Shown piece after piece: positions 40,451-49,039 of a DNA stretch of 64,000 nt (within the stretch, counting starts at the first letter, position 1; each line of letters begins with the position of its first letter). The translations under genes were made by a program, and so were the position numbers. The notes beneath the pieces were generated by a model. The model saw only the letters and a program-made list of their open reading frames with translations. It made no database searches and was not told the DNA's origin. The DNA is from Janthinobacterium lividum PAMC 25724 (GTDB taxonomy: Bacteria > Pseudomonadota > Gammaproteobacteria > Burkholderiales > Burkholderiaceae_D), in NCBI GenBank assembly GCA_000242815.2, contig AHHB01000042.1, forward strand, positions 244,795 through 308,794, in the 5' to 3' direction.

Positions 40451-40463
40451 TGAATCATTTTCA
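40451..40463. promoter_or_regulatory. MetR box
   Basis: TGAA-TCATT-TTCA is an exact match to the TGAA-N5-TTCA consensus of MetR. It sits 5 bp upstream of the metR remnant start and about 215 bp before the FMN reductase gene, as expected for a divergent MetR-controlled promoter. An overlapping imperfect palindrome TTTCATATATGCATGAAA lies at 40458-40475. The 200 bases to 40676 hold no gene I can support. Confidence 0.65.
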
Positions 40464-40676
40464 TATATGCATGAAATATGACCATTATGCTTCATGGATA
40501 CTCCCCGCTATCATGTACCCCGTGGTGCTCGCATCTTGCGCAGCGCTCATGGGCCAGCATGCATCAGCTCGGATGAGCGGCCGTGATGCGCAGCGTCGAT
40601 CTGGCCGACACGCTGGAGCAGGAGAAACCCAGGGCCAGGCCGCGCGGATTTCCCGGCGCCGTACAGATCCATCTAC

Positions 40677-41270
40677 ATGAAAGCAAACATGACACGTCCA
40701 CTGCGCTTAGTCGCCGTTTCCGGCGGGATGCAACGCCCTTCCAAGGCTACCGCCCTGGCCGAGCACCTGCTGGACCTGATCGCCGACGAAGTCGCCTGCG
40801 AACTACGCCTGGTTGAACTGGGTCAGTTGGCACCACAGCTTGCGGGCGCGCTCTGGCGCTCCCAACTGCCCGACAACGTGGAGCGCGAACTTGCAGCGGT
40901 CGAGCAAGCTGACATCCTGGTGGTGACAACACCGGTCTTCCGCGGCGCCTACACGGGACTGTTCAAGCACTTCTTCGACTTCATTCATCAAGATGCCTTG
41001 ATCGACAAACCCGTCCTGTTGGCAGCCACCGGCGGCAGCGAGCGCCATGCCCTGGTGATCGAGCACCAGTTGCGACCACTGTTCAGCTTCTTCCAGGCAC
41101 GCACCTTGCCGCTGGGCGTGTACGCGACCGATAAGGATTTCCTCGACTACCGTCTGCAGGACGCGGCCCTGATCGGGCGGGCCGCACTGGCAGTCCAACG
41201 GGCATTGCCATTGATCGAGTTGACGCGCCGTGCAAGATCTGCCGCCGCCGAGGAGTTGATTGCGGCCTGA
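40677..41270 (+). CDS. NADPH-dependent FMN reductase, MsuE-like
   Basis: A 197-residue flavodoxin-fold reductase that supplies reduced FMN to oxygen-using enzymes. N-terminal LVAVSGGMQRPSKATALAEHL (phosphate loop), ILVVTTPVFRGAYTGLFKHF and LLAATGGSERHALV fit the MsuE/SsuE group. It precedes mesX and mesD, which are oxygen-requiring; the reductase may feed them electrons, as inferred from position. ATG at 40677 or 40689. Codon use here is like the genome average, unlike the next two genes. Confidence 0.82.
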   Translation: MKANMTRPLRLVAVSGGMQRPSKATALAEHLLDLIADEVACELRLVELGQLAPQLAGALWRSQLPDNVERELAAVEQADILVVTTPVFRGAYTGLFKHFFDFIHQDALIDKPVLLAATGGSERHALVIEHQLRPLFSFFQARTLPLGVYATDKDFLDYRLQDAALIGRAALAVQRALPLIELTRRARSAAAEELIAA

Positions 41271-41477
41271 AGCGAAGGAGCATCGGATTGCCGCCTGGCG
41301 GGTGATAAAGAACGCTGGTCACTCGCAGCAGACAGCGGCACGTCTCGATTAGCACGCACAGGAGCAAGAATGGCACGCGAGAAGAATTGCAAATAAGATT
41401 GTAAAACTATCAATAAAAACAGACATCTCAATACTCAAATTCATATTTTCCCGCAGAAATTAGGACACCAGATCACA

Positions 41478-42463
41478 ATGAGCAAAGATTTCACATTTAA
41501 CATCAAGAGCATTTCTTTCGATGAAAACTATCATCCATCGGAAAATACGCGCCTGACGACCAACTTCGCCAATTTAGCCAGAGGAAAGAGTCGCCAAGAA
41601 AACTTGCGCAATACCCTGAGGATGATTGAAAATCGCTTCAATAACTTGGCGCACTGGGATAACCCGAAGGGAGATCGCTACTCGGTAGAACTGGAATCAT
41701 TTCCGTCGAGATGAATATTGATGTTGAAGGCGGCAATGACGTACTGCCATTGATTGAGATATTGAAACCGAATATCATAGACAAAAAAACCAAGGAACGC
41801 ATTGATGGCATCGCCGGGAATAATTTTTCCTCTTACGTGCGCGATTACGACTTCAGTGTGCTGCTGCCAGAGCATAACAATAATAAATCAGCATTTGGCA
41901 CTCCGGAGAATTTCGGCGATTTTCATGGAAAGCTATTCAAACACTTCGTCAAATCAAATGCTTACCAGGAGCGTTTCAACAAGCCACCTGTTATCTGTAT
42001 CAGCGCATCGAGCAGCAAGACTTATCATCGAACTGAAAATCAGCACCCGATACTGGGCATTGAGTATCAGCAAAATGAATTTTCCCCGACGGATGAGTAT
42101 TTTGAAAAAATGGGTATGCAAGTTCGCTATTTTATGCCGCCTAATAGTTCTGCCCCTTTGGCTTTCTATTTTATCGGCGACCTGCTTGCTGACTACACCA
42201 ATCTTGAGCTTATCGGCACCATCAGCACGATGGAAACGTTTCAAAAGATTTACCGGCCTGAAATTTACAATGCCAATTCTGCGGCGGGAAAGCATTACCA
42301 GCCTAGCTTAAAGAATCAGGATTATTCATTGACGCAAATTGTCTATGATAGAGAAGAGCGCAGCCAACTCGCTGTCAAGCAGGGAAAATATACGGAGGAG
42401 CACTTCATCAAGCCCTACAAAAATATTCTCGAACAATGGGCTGCCAGCACGCTCTCGCATTAA
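41478..42463 (+). pseudogene. mesX: mesX (DUF1852) with a one-base frameshift
   Basis: DUF1852 protein required by the methionine synthase MesD. Residues 1-74 are read in one frame from ATG 41478 (DFTFNIKSISFDENY, to DRYSVELE), then the frame breaks to FPSR-stop at 41714. The remaining family sequence (MNIDVEGGNDVLPLIEILKP, VRDYDFSVLLPEHN, TYHRTENQHPILGIEYQQ, YDREERSQLAVKQGKY) continues in the next frame to 42463. Adding one base at about 41695-41697 (GGAATCATT instead of GGAAATCATT) restores ELEIISVEMNID and a full-length protein of about 328 residues. It is either a real loss or a base-calling error in an A-run. Base composition is clearly AT-rich. Confidence 0.85.
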
Positions 42464-42496
42464 GCAAAATACACGAAAATACACGAAAAATTTATC

Positions 42497-43525
42497 ATGA
42501 AAAAATTATTACCTACTTCAACTGCCGGCAGCTTGCCCAAACCTTCTTGGCTTGCACAACCTGAAAAACTGTGGTCGCCTTGGAAATTACAAGACGAGGA
42601 ATTAATTGAGGGCAAACAAGATGCTTTACGTTTGTCACTGCAGGAACAGCAGCAAGCAGGCATTGATATCGTCAGTGATGGCGAGCAGACGCGCCAGCAT
42701 TTTGTCACCACGTTTATTGAGCACCTGAATGGCGTTGATTTCGAAAAACGCGAGACTGTCAGAATTCGTGATCGCTATGACGCGGTTGTGCCGACAGTCG
42801 TTGGCGCAGTGAGTCGCCAGAAGCCGGTTTTTGTGGAAGACGCCAAATTTTTACGACAGCAAACCAAGCAAGCGATTAAATGGGCCTTGCCAGGTCCGAT
42901 GACGATGATTGATACGCTATATGACAGCCACTATAAGAGCCGCGAAAAACTGGCCTGGGAATTTGCTAAAATCCTCAATCAAGAAGCCAAAGAATTAGAG
43001 GCTGCTGGCGTCGACATCATCCAGTTTGACGAACCCGCATTCAATGTCTTCTTTGACGAAGTCAATGACTGGGGGATTGCTACCTTGGAAAGGGCGATTG
43101 AAGGGCTCAAATGCGAAACTGCCGTACATATTTGCTATGGTTACGGCATCAAAGCCAATACTGATTGGAAAAATACGCTGGGGTCCGAATGGCGCCAATA
43201 TGAAGAATCGTTTCCCAAGCTGCAGAAATCGAACATCGATATCATCTCGCTGGAATGCCACAACTCGCGTGTCCCCATTGACCTGATTGAACTCATTCGC
43301 GGAAAAAAAGTGATGGTAGGGGCGATTGACGTGGCAAGCAATACCATAGAAACACCGGAGGAAGTAGCCAACACCCTGCGCAAAGCGCTACGCTTTGTCG
43401 ATGCCGACAAGCTCTACCCTAGCACCAACTGTGGCATGGCACCGTTGTCGCGCCAAGTAGCAAGAGGCAAATTAAATGCGCTCAGTGCAGGCGCAGCAAT
43501 CATCCGCGGAGAACTCTCAGCCTAA
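42497..43525 (+). CDS. mesD: Folate-independent methionine synthase MesD
   Basis: Core methionine synthase of 342 residues corresponding to the C-terminal catalytic half of MetE, without the folate-binding half. Zinc-ligand candidates are in AVHICYGYG (H-x-C) and STNCGMAPLS, with IQFDEPAF and LECHNSR in between. Published work on the MesD family shows that it makes methionine from homocysteine without methyl-folate or cobalamin but needs DUF1852 and oxygen; the methyl donor is unknown. The gene is intact, 33 bp after mesX, and as AT-rich as mesX, suggesting acquisition together. Confidence 0.88.
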   Translation: MKKLLPTSTAGSLPKPSWLAQPEKLWSPWKLQDEELIEGKQDALRLSLQEQQQAGIDIVSDGEQTRQHFVTTFIEHLNGVDFEKRETVRIRDRYDAVVPTVVGAVSRQKPVFVEDAKFLRQQTKQAIKWALPGPMTMIDTLYDSHYKSREKLAWEFAKILNQEAKELEAAGVDIIQFDEPAFNVFFDEVNDWGIATLERAIEGLKCETAVHICYGYGIKANTDWKNTLGSEWRQYEESFPKLQKSNIDIISLECHNSRVPIDLIELIRGKKVMVGAIDVASNTIETPEEVANTLRKALRFVDADKLYPSTNCGMAPLSRQVARGKLNALSAGAAIIRGELSA

Positions 43526-43546
43526 CTGGCTGCTGCAATACCGTCC

Positions 43547-43602
43547 CGGTCCGTCGCCCATGGCGACGGACCGATGCCATGTCGAAAGGGAAATGACATG
43601 GC
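43547..43602. terminator. Two adjacent hairpins after mesD
   Basis: A perfect 12-bp palindromic stem CGGTCCGTCGCC (43547-43558) / GGCGACGGACCG (43562-43573), then GCCATGTC (43576-43583) / GACATGGC (43595-43602). Neither has a T-run immediately after, so termination is plausible but unproven. They mark the end of the AT-rich segment. Confidence 0.45.
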
Positions 43603-43689
43603 CCGATGCATCAGCTTTTTTCCGCTGCTGCCAACCGCCTTCATGTCAGCCGGCCTGCACGGCGCCCAGGCGCACGATGGCGACGTAAA

Positions 43690-44082
43690 TCACCGTTCCT
43701 CGCGATAGTAATCGCAGCCCTCGAACGTGGTGCGCAGCGCCTGTTGCAGCTGCGCGTAGCGCTCCGGCGTCAAATTAAAACGCACGTCGATCTGGCCATC
43801 GTCATCCATCTGCATGGCCGCCTCGGCATCCATCTGCACCGACAAGCGATTCGGATGCAAGATCACGGCATGCATGTGGCCGTACCAGGCAAATTGCTGG
43901 CCGCAGTATTCGATGTACGGCTCGTCCATACCCATGGCCACGTCCTGCGCGTCGTATTCTTCGGCGCGCTGCAGCATCAGGTAGACGGGCTCGCCTTTGC
44001 CGGGCGCCGCGGCAAGGGTGGTGATCAGGGCGTGGTCTTGATTGACAACGGACAACTCGGTGGCGGTAAATCCTGCGGACAT
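43690..44082 (-). CDS. Imm10-like immunity family protein
   Basis: A 130-residue acidic cytoplasmic protein. The pattern YLMLQRAEEYDAQDVAMGMD ... PYIEYCGQQFAWYGHMHAVILHPNRLSVQ resembles the Imm10 immunity family, which protects against polymorphic toxins; the match is from memory. GAAAG lies upstream of the ATG. No toxin gene lies nearby, so it would be an orphan immunity gene. An unrelated small housekeeping role cannot be ruled out. Confidence 0.5.
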   Translation of the reverse strand: MSAGFTATELSVVNQDHALITTLAAAPGKGEPVYLMLQRAEEYDAQDVAMGMDEPYIEYCGQQFAWYGHMHAVILHPNRLSVQMDAEAAMQMDDDGQIDVRFNLTPERYAQLQQALRTTFEGCDYYREER

Positions 44083-44229
44083 GGCGTGCTTTCAACAAAT
44101 ATAAGAATCACGCCACCATAGCGCAAAAGCGCCCCGGACGACATAGGGTGCGACGAATATAGCGTGCTGCCCTGGAGCCGCTTGGCCGCCTATCATTGCC
44201 GCTCCAATCCATTTTTGCAGGAAAGCGCC

Positions 44230-44502
44230 TTGATCGCAGCATCGCCCTACACCATCCGCCTGGCCATTCCCGCGCTCGCCACCTATCGGCAGTTGCGCGT
44301 TGCCGCCGGCCTGAGCGCGAAAACTACCGAAGCGGCGGCCAAGGGCTTGCCGAACTCCCTGTTTGCCGTGCAAGTACTCTACGGCGACGCCGTAGTGGGC
44401 ATGGGCACGGTCATCGGCGATGGCCATGCGCAAGCGCTGTACGCGCAGTTCGGTTTCCAGTACACGGCGCCCGCCTCGGTGGGGATGGCGCTGAAACGCT
44501 AG
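44230..44502 (+). pseudogene. GNAT acetyltransferase with an internal deletion
   Basis: The first 60 residues (YTIRLAIPALATYRQLRVAA, then FAVQVLYGDAVVGMGTVIGD) and the last 28 (HAQALYAQFGFQYTAPASVG) are normal GNAT ends. The central acetyl-CoA binding strand and Q/R-x-x-G-x-G/A loop are absent: the sequence jumps from VIGDG to HAQALY, where intact relatives have about 45 more residues ending IADG. The join is in frame. The product (90 residues) cannot bind acetyl-CoA. The start is a TTG at 44230 with AGGAAAG upstream. Confidence 0.65.
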
Positions 44503-44530
44503 GCGCTGACGCTGACGCTGATTGTGGATG

Positions 44531-44569
44531 ATGGTTGATGGTTGATGGTTGATGGTTGATGGTTGATGG
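44531..44569. repeat. 7-bp tandem repeat
   Basis: Five perfect copies of ATGGTTG (44531-44565) plus a partial sixth, between the broken GNAT gene and the next gene. It could vary in copy number by slippage. It is not in a coding frame. Confidence 0.9.
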
Positions 44570-44696
44570 CCATCGGCGACGGCGCATCATGGCGAGGATT
44601 ATTCTGGGCGGCACGACGAACTTGCTATAGTAGCGGCAGCGACGCGCTGCGCGTTTGCGCCCCCGGCTCACCCCCTTCAGAAATCAGAGAGATACC

Positions 44697-45197
44697 ATGC
44701 TTTACCTGCTTGCCATCGTGATCGTCATCGCCCTGCTGTACTACGTCTTCAGCGGTCGCACGTCCGTCAAACCGCTGCACCAGCCGCTGCTCTCGATGCG
44801 CCAGTACGTGCCGGCGATTCCTCCTGGCGCCCCGGCGCAGCACTGGAACGACGCGGGGCGCTTTGCTTCGGAAGTGGAAAACGAATCGATGTACCAGCCC
44901 GCTATCGCCAAGCTCGCAGGTGAGCATGGCCCAGGCAATGCGGAAAAAAAATGCCTGGCCCTGCTCGTCTGCGACGATGCCCATCCGTTCCAGGACAAGG
45001 CCATCGCCGTCTTCATCGATGGCGAGCTGGTCGGCTACCTGGCGCAGAACGACGCCCTGCGCCTGCACCGCAACCTGGGCCGCCAGGAGCTGGCCGGCCA
45101 GCTGACCTCGTGCGACGCCGTCATCCGCGGCGGTGGACTATGGCACGGCAAGCGCCTGTCGTATGCCGTGTGGCTCGATCTGCAGCCCCATAATTAA
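44697..45197 (+). CDS. Membrane-anchored hypothetical protein
   Basis: A 166-residue protein with an N-terminal signal anchor (LYLLAIVIVIALLYYVF) and a soluble domain. The soluble part includes CLALLVCDDAHPFQDKAIAV and FIDGELVGYLAQNDALRLHR, vaguely like a HIRAN-type small beta domain, but I do not claim homology. AGAGAGA precedes the ATG at 44697. The orientation of the soluble domain is uncertain. No function is proposed. Confidence 0.6.
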   Translation: MLYLLAIVIVIALLYYVFSGRTSVKPLHQPLLSMRQYVPAIPPGAPAQHWNDAGRFASEVENESMYQPAIAKLAGEHGPGNAEKKCLALLVCDDAHPFQDKAIAVFIDGELVGYLAQNDALRLHRNLGRQELAGQLTSCDAVIRGGGLWHGKRLSYAVWLDLQPHN

Positions 45198-45249
45198 GTG
45201 AACTCCCGCCACGGCCAGCGTTGTTGCGTCACACAAAGGGACGCCGGCA

Positions 45250-45503
45250 CGATGCTGCCGACGCCGATGCAGACCACTGGAAGGGCAAGGAGTTCGAGAC
45301 CATTATCGGTCGCTGCAGGGCGAGCATATTGATACAGATCAAATAGCTCGCCATTTCCTGGAAATGGCCTTGCAGATAGCCATCGCCAGTATTTTGTTGA
45401 CGCATATCACACTGCGCTTAAGGACGTCGCCGCCCGGCACGGCAATGTGCGCGCGACCCACACGGTACTGGTGACGCCCCTTGCTGATGACGCACAGATG
45501 TAA
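45250..45503 (+). pseudogene. Frameshifted gene remnant of unknown family
   Basis: Three plus-strand peptides in successive frames look like parts of one protein: ADADHWKGKEFET, then HYRSLQGEHIDTDQIARHFL, then DSHRQYFVDAYHTALKDVAA continuing through ARHGNVRATHTVLVTPLADD to a stop at 45503. At least two frame changes within 250 bp are needed to join them. I do not recognise the family. Confidence 0.4.
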
Positions 45504-45540
45504 AAAGACCGCGCCACCCTGACGGATGGCGCGGCTTTTG
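45501..45540 (-). terminator. maeB terminator
   Basis: Stem CCGCGCCA (45509-45516) / TGGCGCGG (45527-45534), flanked by A-run 45502-45506 and TTTT 45536-45539. Read on the minus strand it gives a stem followed by a U-run 15 bp after the maeB stop; it can also serve the plus strand. Confidence 0.8.
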
Positions 45541-45555
45541 TCGAGCAGCTAGCGC

Positions 45556-47874
45556 TTAGGCCTTGCGTTGCGCCACGGCGTCGACGACGCACAGGGCCGT
45601 CATGTTGACGATGCGGCGCACGGTAGCCGATGGCGTCAGAATGTGCACGGGCTTGGCGCAGCCGAGCAGGATCGGACCCACGGCGATGCCGTTGCCGGCT
45701 GCCGTCTTCACCAGGTTGTAGGCGATGTTGGCCGACTCGATATTCGGCATGACGAGCAGGTTGGCATCGTTCTTCAGTGCCGAGTTTGGCATGATTTTCT
45801 GACGCAGCTTGCTGTCGAGGGCCGTATCGCCGTGCATTTCGCCGTCGATTTCCAGGTCCGGGGCGCGTTCCTTGATGATCGCCAGCGCGGCGCGCATTTT
45901 TTGCGCCGAGGCGCTGTCGCTGGAACCGAAGTTCGAATGCGACAGCAGAGCCGCGCGCGGCGACAGGCCGAAACGGGTCATCTCTTCGGCCGCCATGATG
46001 GTGATCTCGGCCAATTGCTCGGCGTCCGGATTCTCGTTGACGTGCGTGTCCACCATCACCAATTGACGCTCCGGCATGATCAGCACGTTCATGGCCGCAT
46101 AGACATTGCTGCCGGCGCGCTTGCCCAGCACCTGGTCGATGTACTTCAGGTGCAGCTGGGTGGTGCCGAAGGTACCGCAGATCATGCCGTCGGCGTCGCC
46201 CTTGTGGATCATCATCGATCCGATCAGGGTATGGCGGCGACGCATTTCCAGTTTCGCGTATTCCTCGGTGACGCCCTTGCGGCTGGTCATGGCGTAATAC
46301 GTATTCCAGTAATCGCGATAGCGCTCGTCGAAGTCCGGGTTGATGACGTCGAAGTCGACGCCTTGCTTGAGGCGCAGGCCGAATTTCTCGATGCGCGCTT
46401 CGAGTACCGGTGGACGGCCCACCAAGATAGGCCGCGCCAGCTTTTCATCGACCACCACTTGCACGGCGCGCAGCACGCGCTCTTCTTCGCCTTCGGCGTA
46501 GACGATGCGTTTGAGTTCGGCCGGCGTCGATTTGGCTTTCAGGAACAATGGCTTCATGAAGGTGCCGCTGCGGTAGACGAATTGCTGCAGGCTATCCGCA
46601 TACGCTTGCAAGTCCTTGATCGGACGCGTGGCGACGCCCGATTCCTCGGCCGCCTTGGCGACAGCCGGGGCGATCTTGATCAGCAAGCGCGGATCGAACG
46701 GCATCGGGATCAGGTATTCAGGGCCGAACGACAGGTTGCTGATGCCGTAGGTAGTTGCCACGATGTCCGACTGCTCGGCATGCGCCAGGTCGGCGATCGC
46801 GTGCACCACGGCGATTTCCATCTCGCGCGTAATCGTCGTCGCGCCGCAATCGAGGGCGCCGCGGAAGATGTACGGGAAGCACAGCACATTGTTGACCTGA
46901 TTCGGATAGTCCGAACGGCCCGTGGCGATGATGGCGTCGCTGCGCACGGCCTTGACTTCTTCCGGCAGGATTTCCGGATTCGGGTTGGCCAGCGCCAAGA
47001 TCAAGGGATTCGGCGCCATATTGCGCACCATGTCTTGTTTCAGCACGCCGCCGGCGGAAACGCCGAGGAAAATGTCGGCGTCCGGGATGACCTCGGCCAG
47101 GGTGCGCAGCGGCGTGTCTTGCGCGAAGCGTTCCTTGTCCGGGTCCATCAGTTCCGTGCGGCCCTTGTAGACCACGCCGGCCAGGTCGGTGACGTAGATA
47201 TTTTTCAGCGGGAAGCCCAGGTCGACGATCAGGTCCAGACAGGCCAGCGCAGCGGCGCCTGCGCCCGACACGACCAGCTTGCATTCCTCAATTTTCTTGC
47301 CGACGGCTTTCAAGCCATTCAGGATGGCCGCGCCGACGATGATGGCGGTGCCGTGCTGATCGTCATGGAAGACGGGAATCTTCATGCGGTCGCGCAGTTG
47401 GCGCTCGATGTAAAAGCACTCGGGCGCCTTGATATCTTCCAGGTTCACGCCACCGAAGGTCGGTTCCAGCGAAGCGATGATGTCGACCAGCTTGTCCGGG
47501 TCCATCTCGTTGATTTCGATGTCGAAGACGTCGATGCCGGCGAATTTCTTGAACAGTACGCCCTTGCCTTCCATCACCGGCTTCGCGGCCAGCGGGCCGA
47601 TATTGCCCAGTCCCAGCACGGCCGTGCCGTTGGTGATCACGGCCACCAGGTTGCCGCGCGCCGTATATTTATACACATTCGCCGGATCGATGACGATCTC
47701 TTCGCACGGTGCCGCCACGCCTGGCGAGTAAGCGAGCGCCAAGTCGCGCTGGTTGGTCAGTTGTTTGGTGGGCGTCACGCTGATTTTACCGGGGCGCGGA
47801 CACTCGTGATATTCAAGTGCAGCCAAGCGCAATTGTTGACGCAATTCTTCTTTTTTATCAGATGACGAATCCAT
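45556..47874 (-). CDS. maeB: NADP-dependent malic enzyme fused to phosphotransacetylase-like domain
   Basis: Decarboxylates malate to pyruvate with NADP+. The 772-residue protein has a malic-enzyme half (about 1-430) with [13 protein letters not shown], the metal/active-site region [11 protein letters not shown] and the dinucleotide fold [17 protein letters not shown]-like half (about 440-770) follows, considered regulatory in MaeB, ending [17 protein letters not shown]. Length is standard for MaeB. The 244 bp upstream are AT-rich and contain the promoter region but no gene. Confidence 0.96.
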   Translation of the reverse strand: MDSSSDKKEELRQQLRLAALEYHECPRPGKISVTPTKQLTNQRDLALAYSPGVAAPCEEIVIDPANVYKYTARGNLVAVITNGTAVLGLGNIGPLAAKPVMEGKGVLFKKFAGIDVFDIEINEMDPDKLVDIIASLEPTFGGVNLEDIKAPECFYIERQLRDRMKIPVFHDDQHGTAIIVGAAILNGLKAVGKKIEECKLVVSGAGAAALACLDLIVDLGFPLKNIYVTDLAGVVYKGRTELMDPDKERFAQDTPLRTLAEVIPDADIFLGVSAGGVLKQDMVRNMAPNPLILALANPNPEILPEEVKAVRSDAIIATGRSDYPNQVNNVLCFPYIFRGALDCGATTITREMEIAVVHAIADLAHAEQSDIVATTYGISNLSFGPEYLIPMPFDPRLLIKIAPAVAKAAEESGVATRPIKDLQAYADSLQQFVYRSGTFMKPLFLKAKSTPAELKRIVYAEGEEERVLRAVQVVVDEKLARPILVGRPPVLEARIEKFGLRLKQGVDFDVINPDFDERYRDYWNTYYAMTSRKGVTEEYAKLEMRRRHTLIGSMMIHKGDADGMICGTFGTTQLHLKYIDQVLGKRAGSNVYAAMNVLIMPERQLVMVDTHVNENPDAEQLAEITIMAAEEMTRFGLSPRAALLSHSNFGSSDSASAQKMRAALAIIKERAPDLEIDGEMHGDTALDSKLRQKIMPNSALKNDANLLVMPNIESANIAYNLVKTAAGNGIAVGPILLGCAKPVHILTPSATVRRIVNMTALCVVDAVAQRKA

Positions 47875-48118
47875 GCTGTGCAGCCTTCCTGTTTGGTCGA
47901 TCGGGTATTCGGGATTTTATCAGACCAATTCTTTCAATCAGCTAGGTATTTTCCGCTAGCCACAGTCTGATATCACGAAAACGTATAACTTACCATTGTA
48001 AAGCCATCTGGTGGCATACATAAGATAAGCAATAAAAACTATCAATTATTATACTTCGATTTGTTTTTTAAATGAAAGACCAATAGCACGCTACAGCGGC
48101 AGCGCCATACGCATCTCT

Positions 48119-49039
48119 TCACCGATTGAGCGGGGACGGCGCGTCCCGTCTGGCCCAGCCAGACCAGCGCACTTGCTCCACCAGGGCCATATGCGGCACT
48201 GTCAGCGCCGCCAGTCCGACAAACACCAATTGCATCAGGCCCGCTTCCAGTGGAGCGGCGCGCAAACCGTATGCGGCGGCCCCCCCCAGGATGAGCGTAC
48301 CCAGCATGGGAAGCAGAGCGGCGCGGCCCAGCCTTGTCGTCGATTCAGCGCCAGCGCCAGCATAGTGCCAGGTGCGCACGATGTGGCGCGCGCCATGCAT
48401 GGCACAAAAAAACACGGTAAATGCCAACAGCGGCGGCGCCAGCAGCGCCAGCGCCGCCGCCGCCGCCATTTCGAGGCCGGTCAGCCAATGCGTGCGGCTT
48501 TGCCAGGCTGCTGCCAGCGCCGTTGCCAGCAGCCAAGGCCAGCTGATCTCGTGTAAAAAGCTGGCCAGTAGCATCGCCGCTTGCGGTAACACCAGAAAGG
48601 CAAACAGGCGCGCCATCTCGTTTTCATGCAGCAGGGCGGGCAGCACGATCATGGCGCCGCCGTAGAGCAGGCGCGCGACCAAGCTGGTGCCTGGCGCCGG
48701 GTCGCCCGAAAAATGCAGCGCCGACAATAGCAGGAAACCGAGCAGGAATAATTGTGGCATCGTGTGCCATATCAGTACCACCAGCAGCCCCGCACTCAAA
48801 TACGCCAGCGTGAAGCCGCACCAGTGGCGCAATCCGTGCACGCCGTACAGTTCCTGGGCGAACACAATGTCGAGCGCACCGTGTGGCACGCCGAGCAGCA
48901 AGATGAGTGCGGCCAGCACCAGCAGACCTGTCGTGCCGCCCAATGCGAGCGCCAGCGCATCAGCAACGACGACGCCCGCAGCCGCGACGCCGGCGGCAAT
49001 GGCGCAAAACAGCAATCCCTGGATGCGTAGTGCCGTCAT
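48119..49039 (-). CDS. blh: Brp/Blh beta-carotene 15,15'-dioxygenase
   Basis: Integral-membrane, Fe(II)-dependent enzyme that cleaves beta-carotene into two retinal molecules, the chromophore for the rhodopsin encoded upstream. The 306-residue protein has eight or so hydrophobic helices and the family histidines: GVPHGALDIVF near residue 50, SALHFSGD near 110, MHGARHIVRTW around 215 and LTVPHMALVE near 280. The start overlaps the crtY stop as ATGA. It is the last gene of the light-harvesting operon. Confidence 0.93.
   Translation of the reverse strand: MTALRIQGLLFCAIAAGVAAAGVVVADALALALGGTTGLLVLAALILLLGVPHGALDIVFAQELYGVHGLRHWCGFTLAYLSAGLLVVLIWHTMPQLFLLGFLLLSALHFSGDPAPGTSLVARLLYGGAMIVLPALLHENEMARLFAFLVLPQAAMLLASFLHEISWPWLLATALAAAWQSRTHWLTGLEMAAAAALALLAPPLLAFTVFFCAMHGARHIVRTWHYAGAGAESTTRLGRAALLPMLGTLILGGAAAYGLRAAPLEAGLMQLVFVGLAALTVPHMALVEQVRWSGWARRDAPSPLNR

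Noticed and set aside
40450..40676. Plus-strand short frames before the FMN reductase gene
   Set aside because: No family resemblance and no ribosome site; the interval is better explained as the promoter region and debris beside the metR remnant.
39895..43525. Integrated prophage or genomic island at tRNA-Leu
   Set aside because: No integrase, no transposase and no repeat of the tRNA 3' end could be found downstream; the area is accessory and decaying but not a demonstrable integrative element.
44531..44569. CRISPR array candidate
   Set aside because: The units are 7 bp and directly adjacent, with no spacers; it is a simple tandem repeat. No CRISPR array or cas gene was seen in the window.
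45568..47865. 765-codon plus-strand frame opposite maeB
   Set aside because: Pure shadow of the malic enzyme; no motif and no ribosome site.
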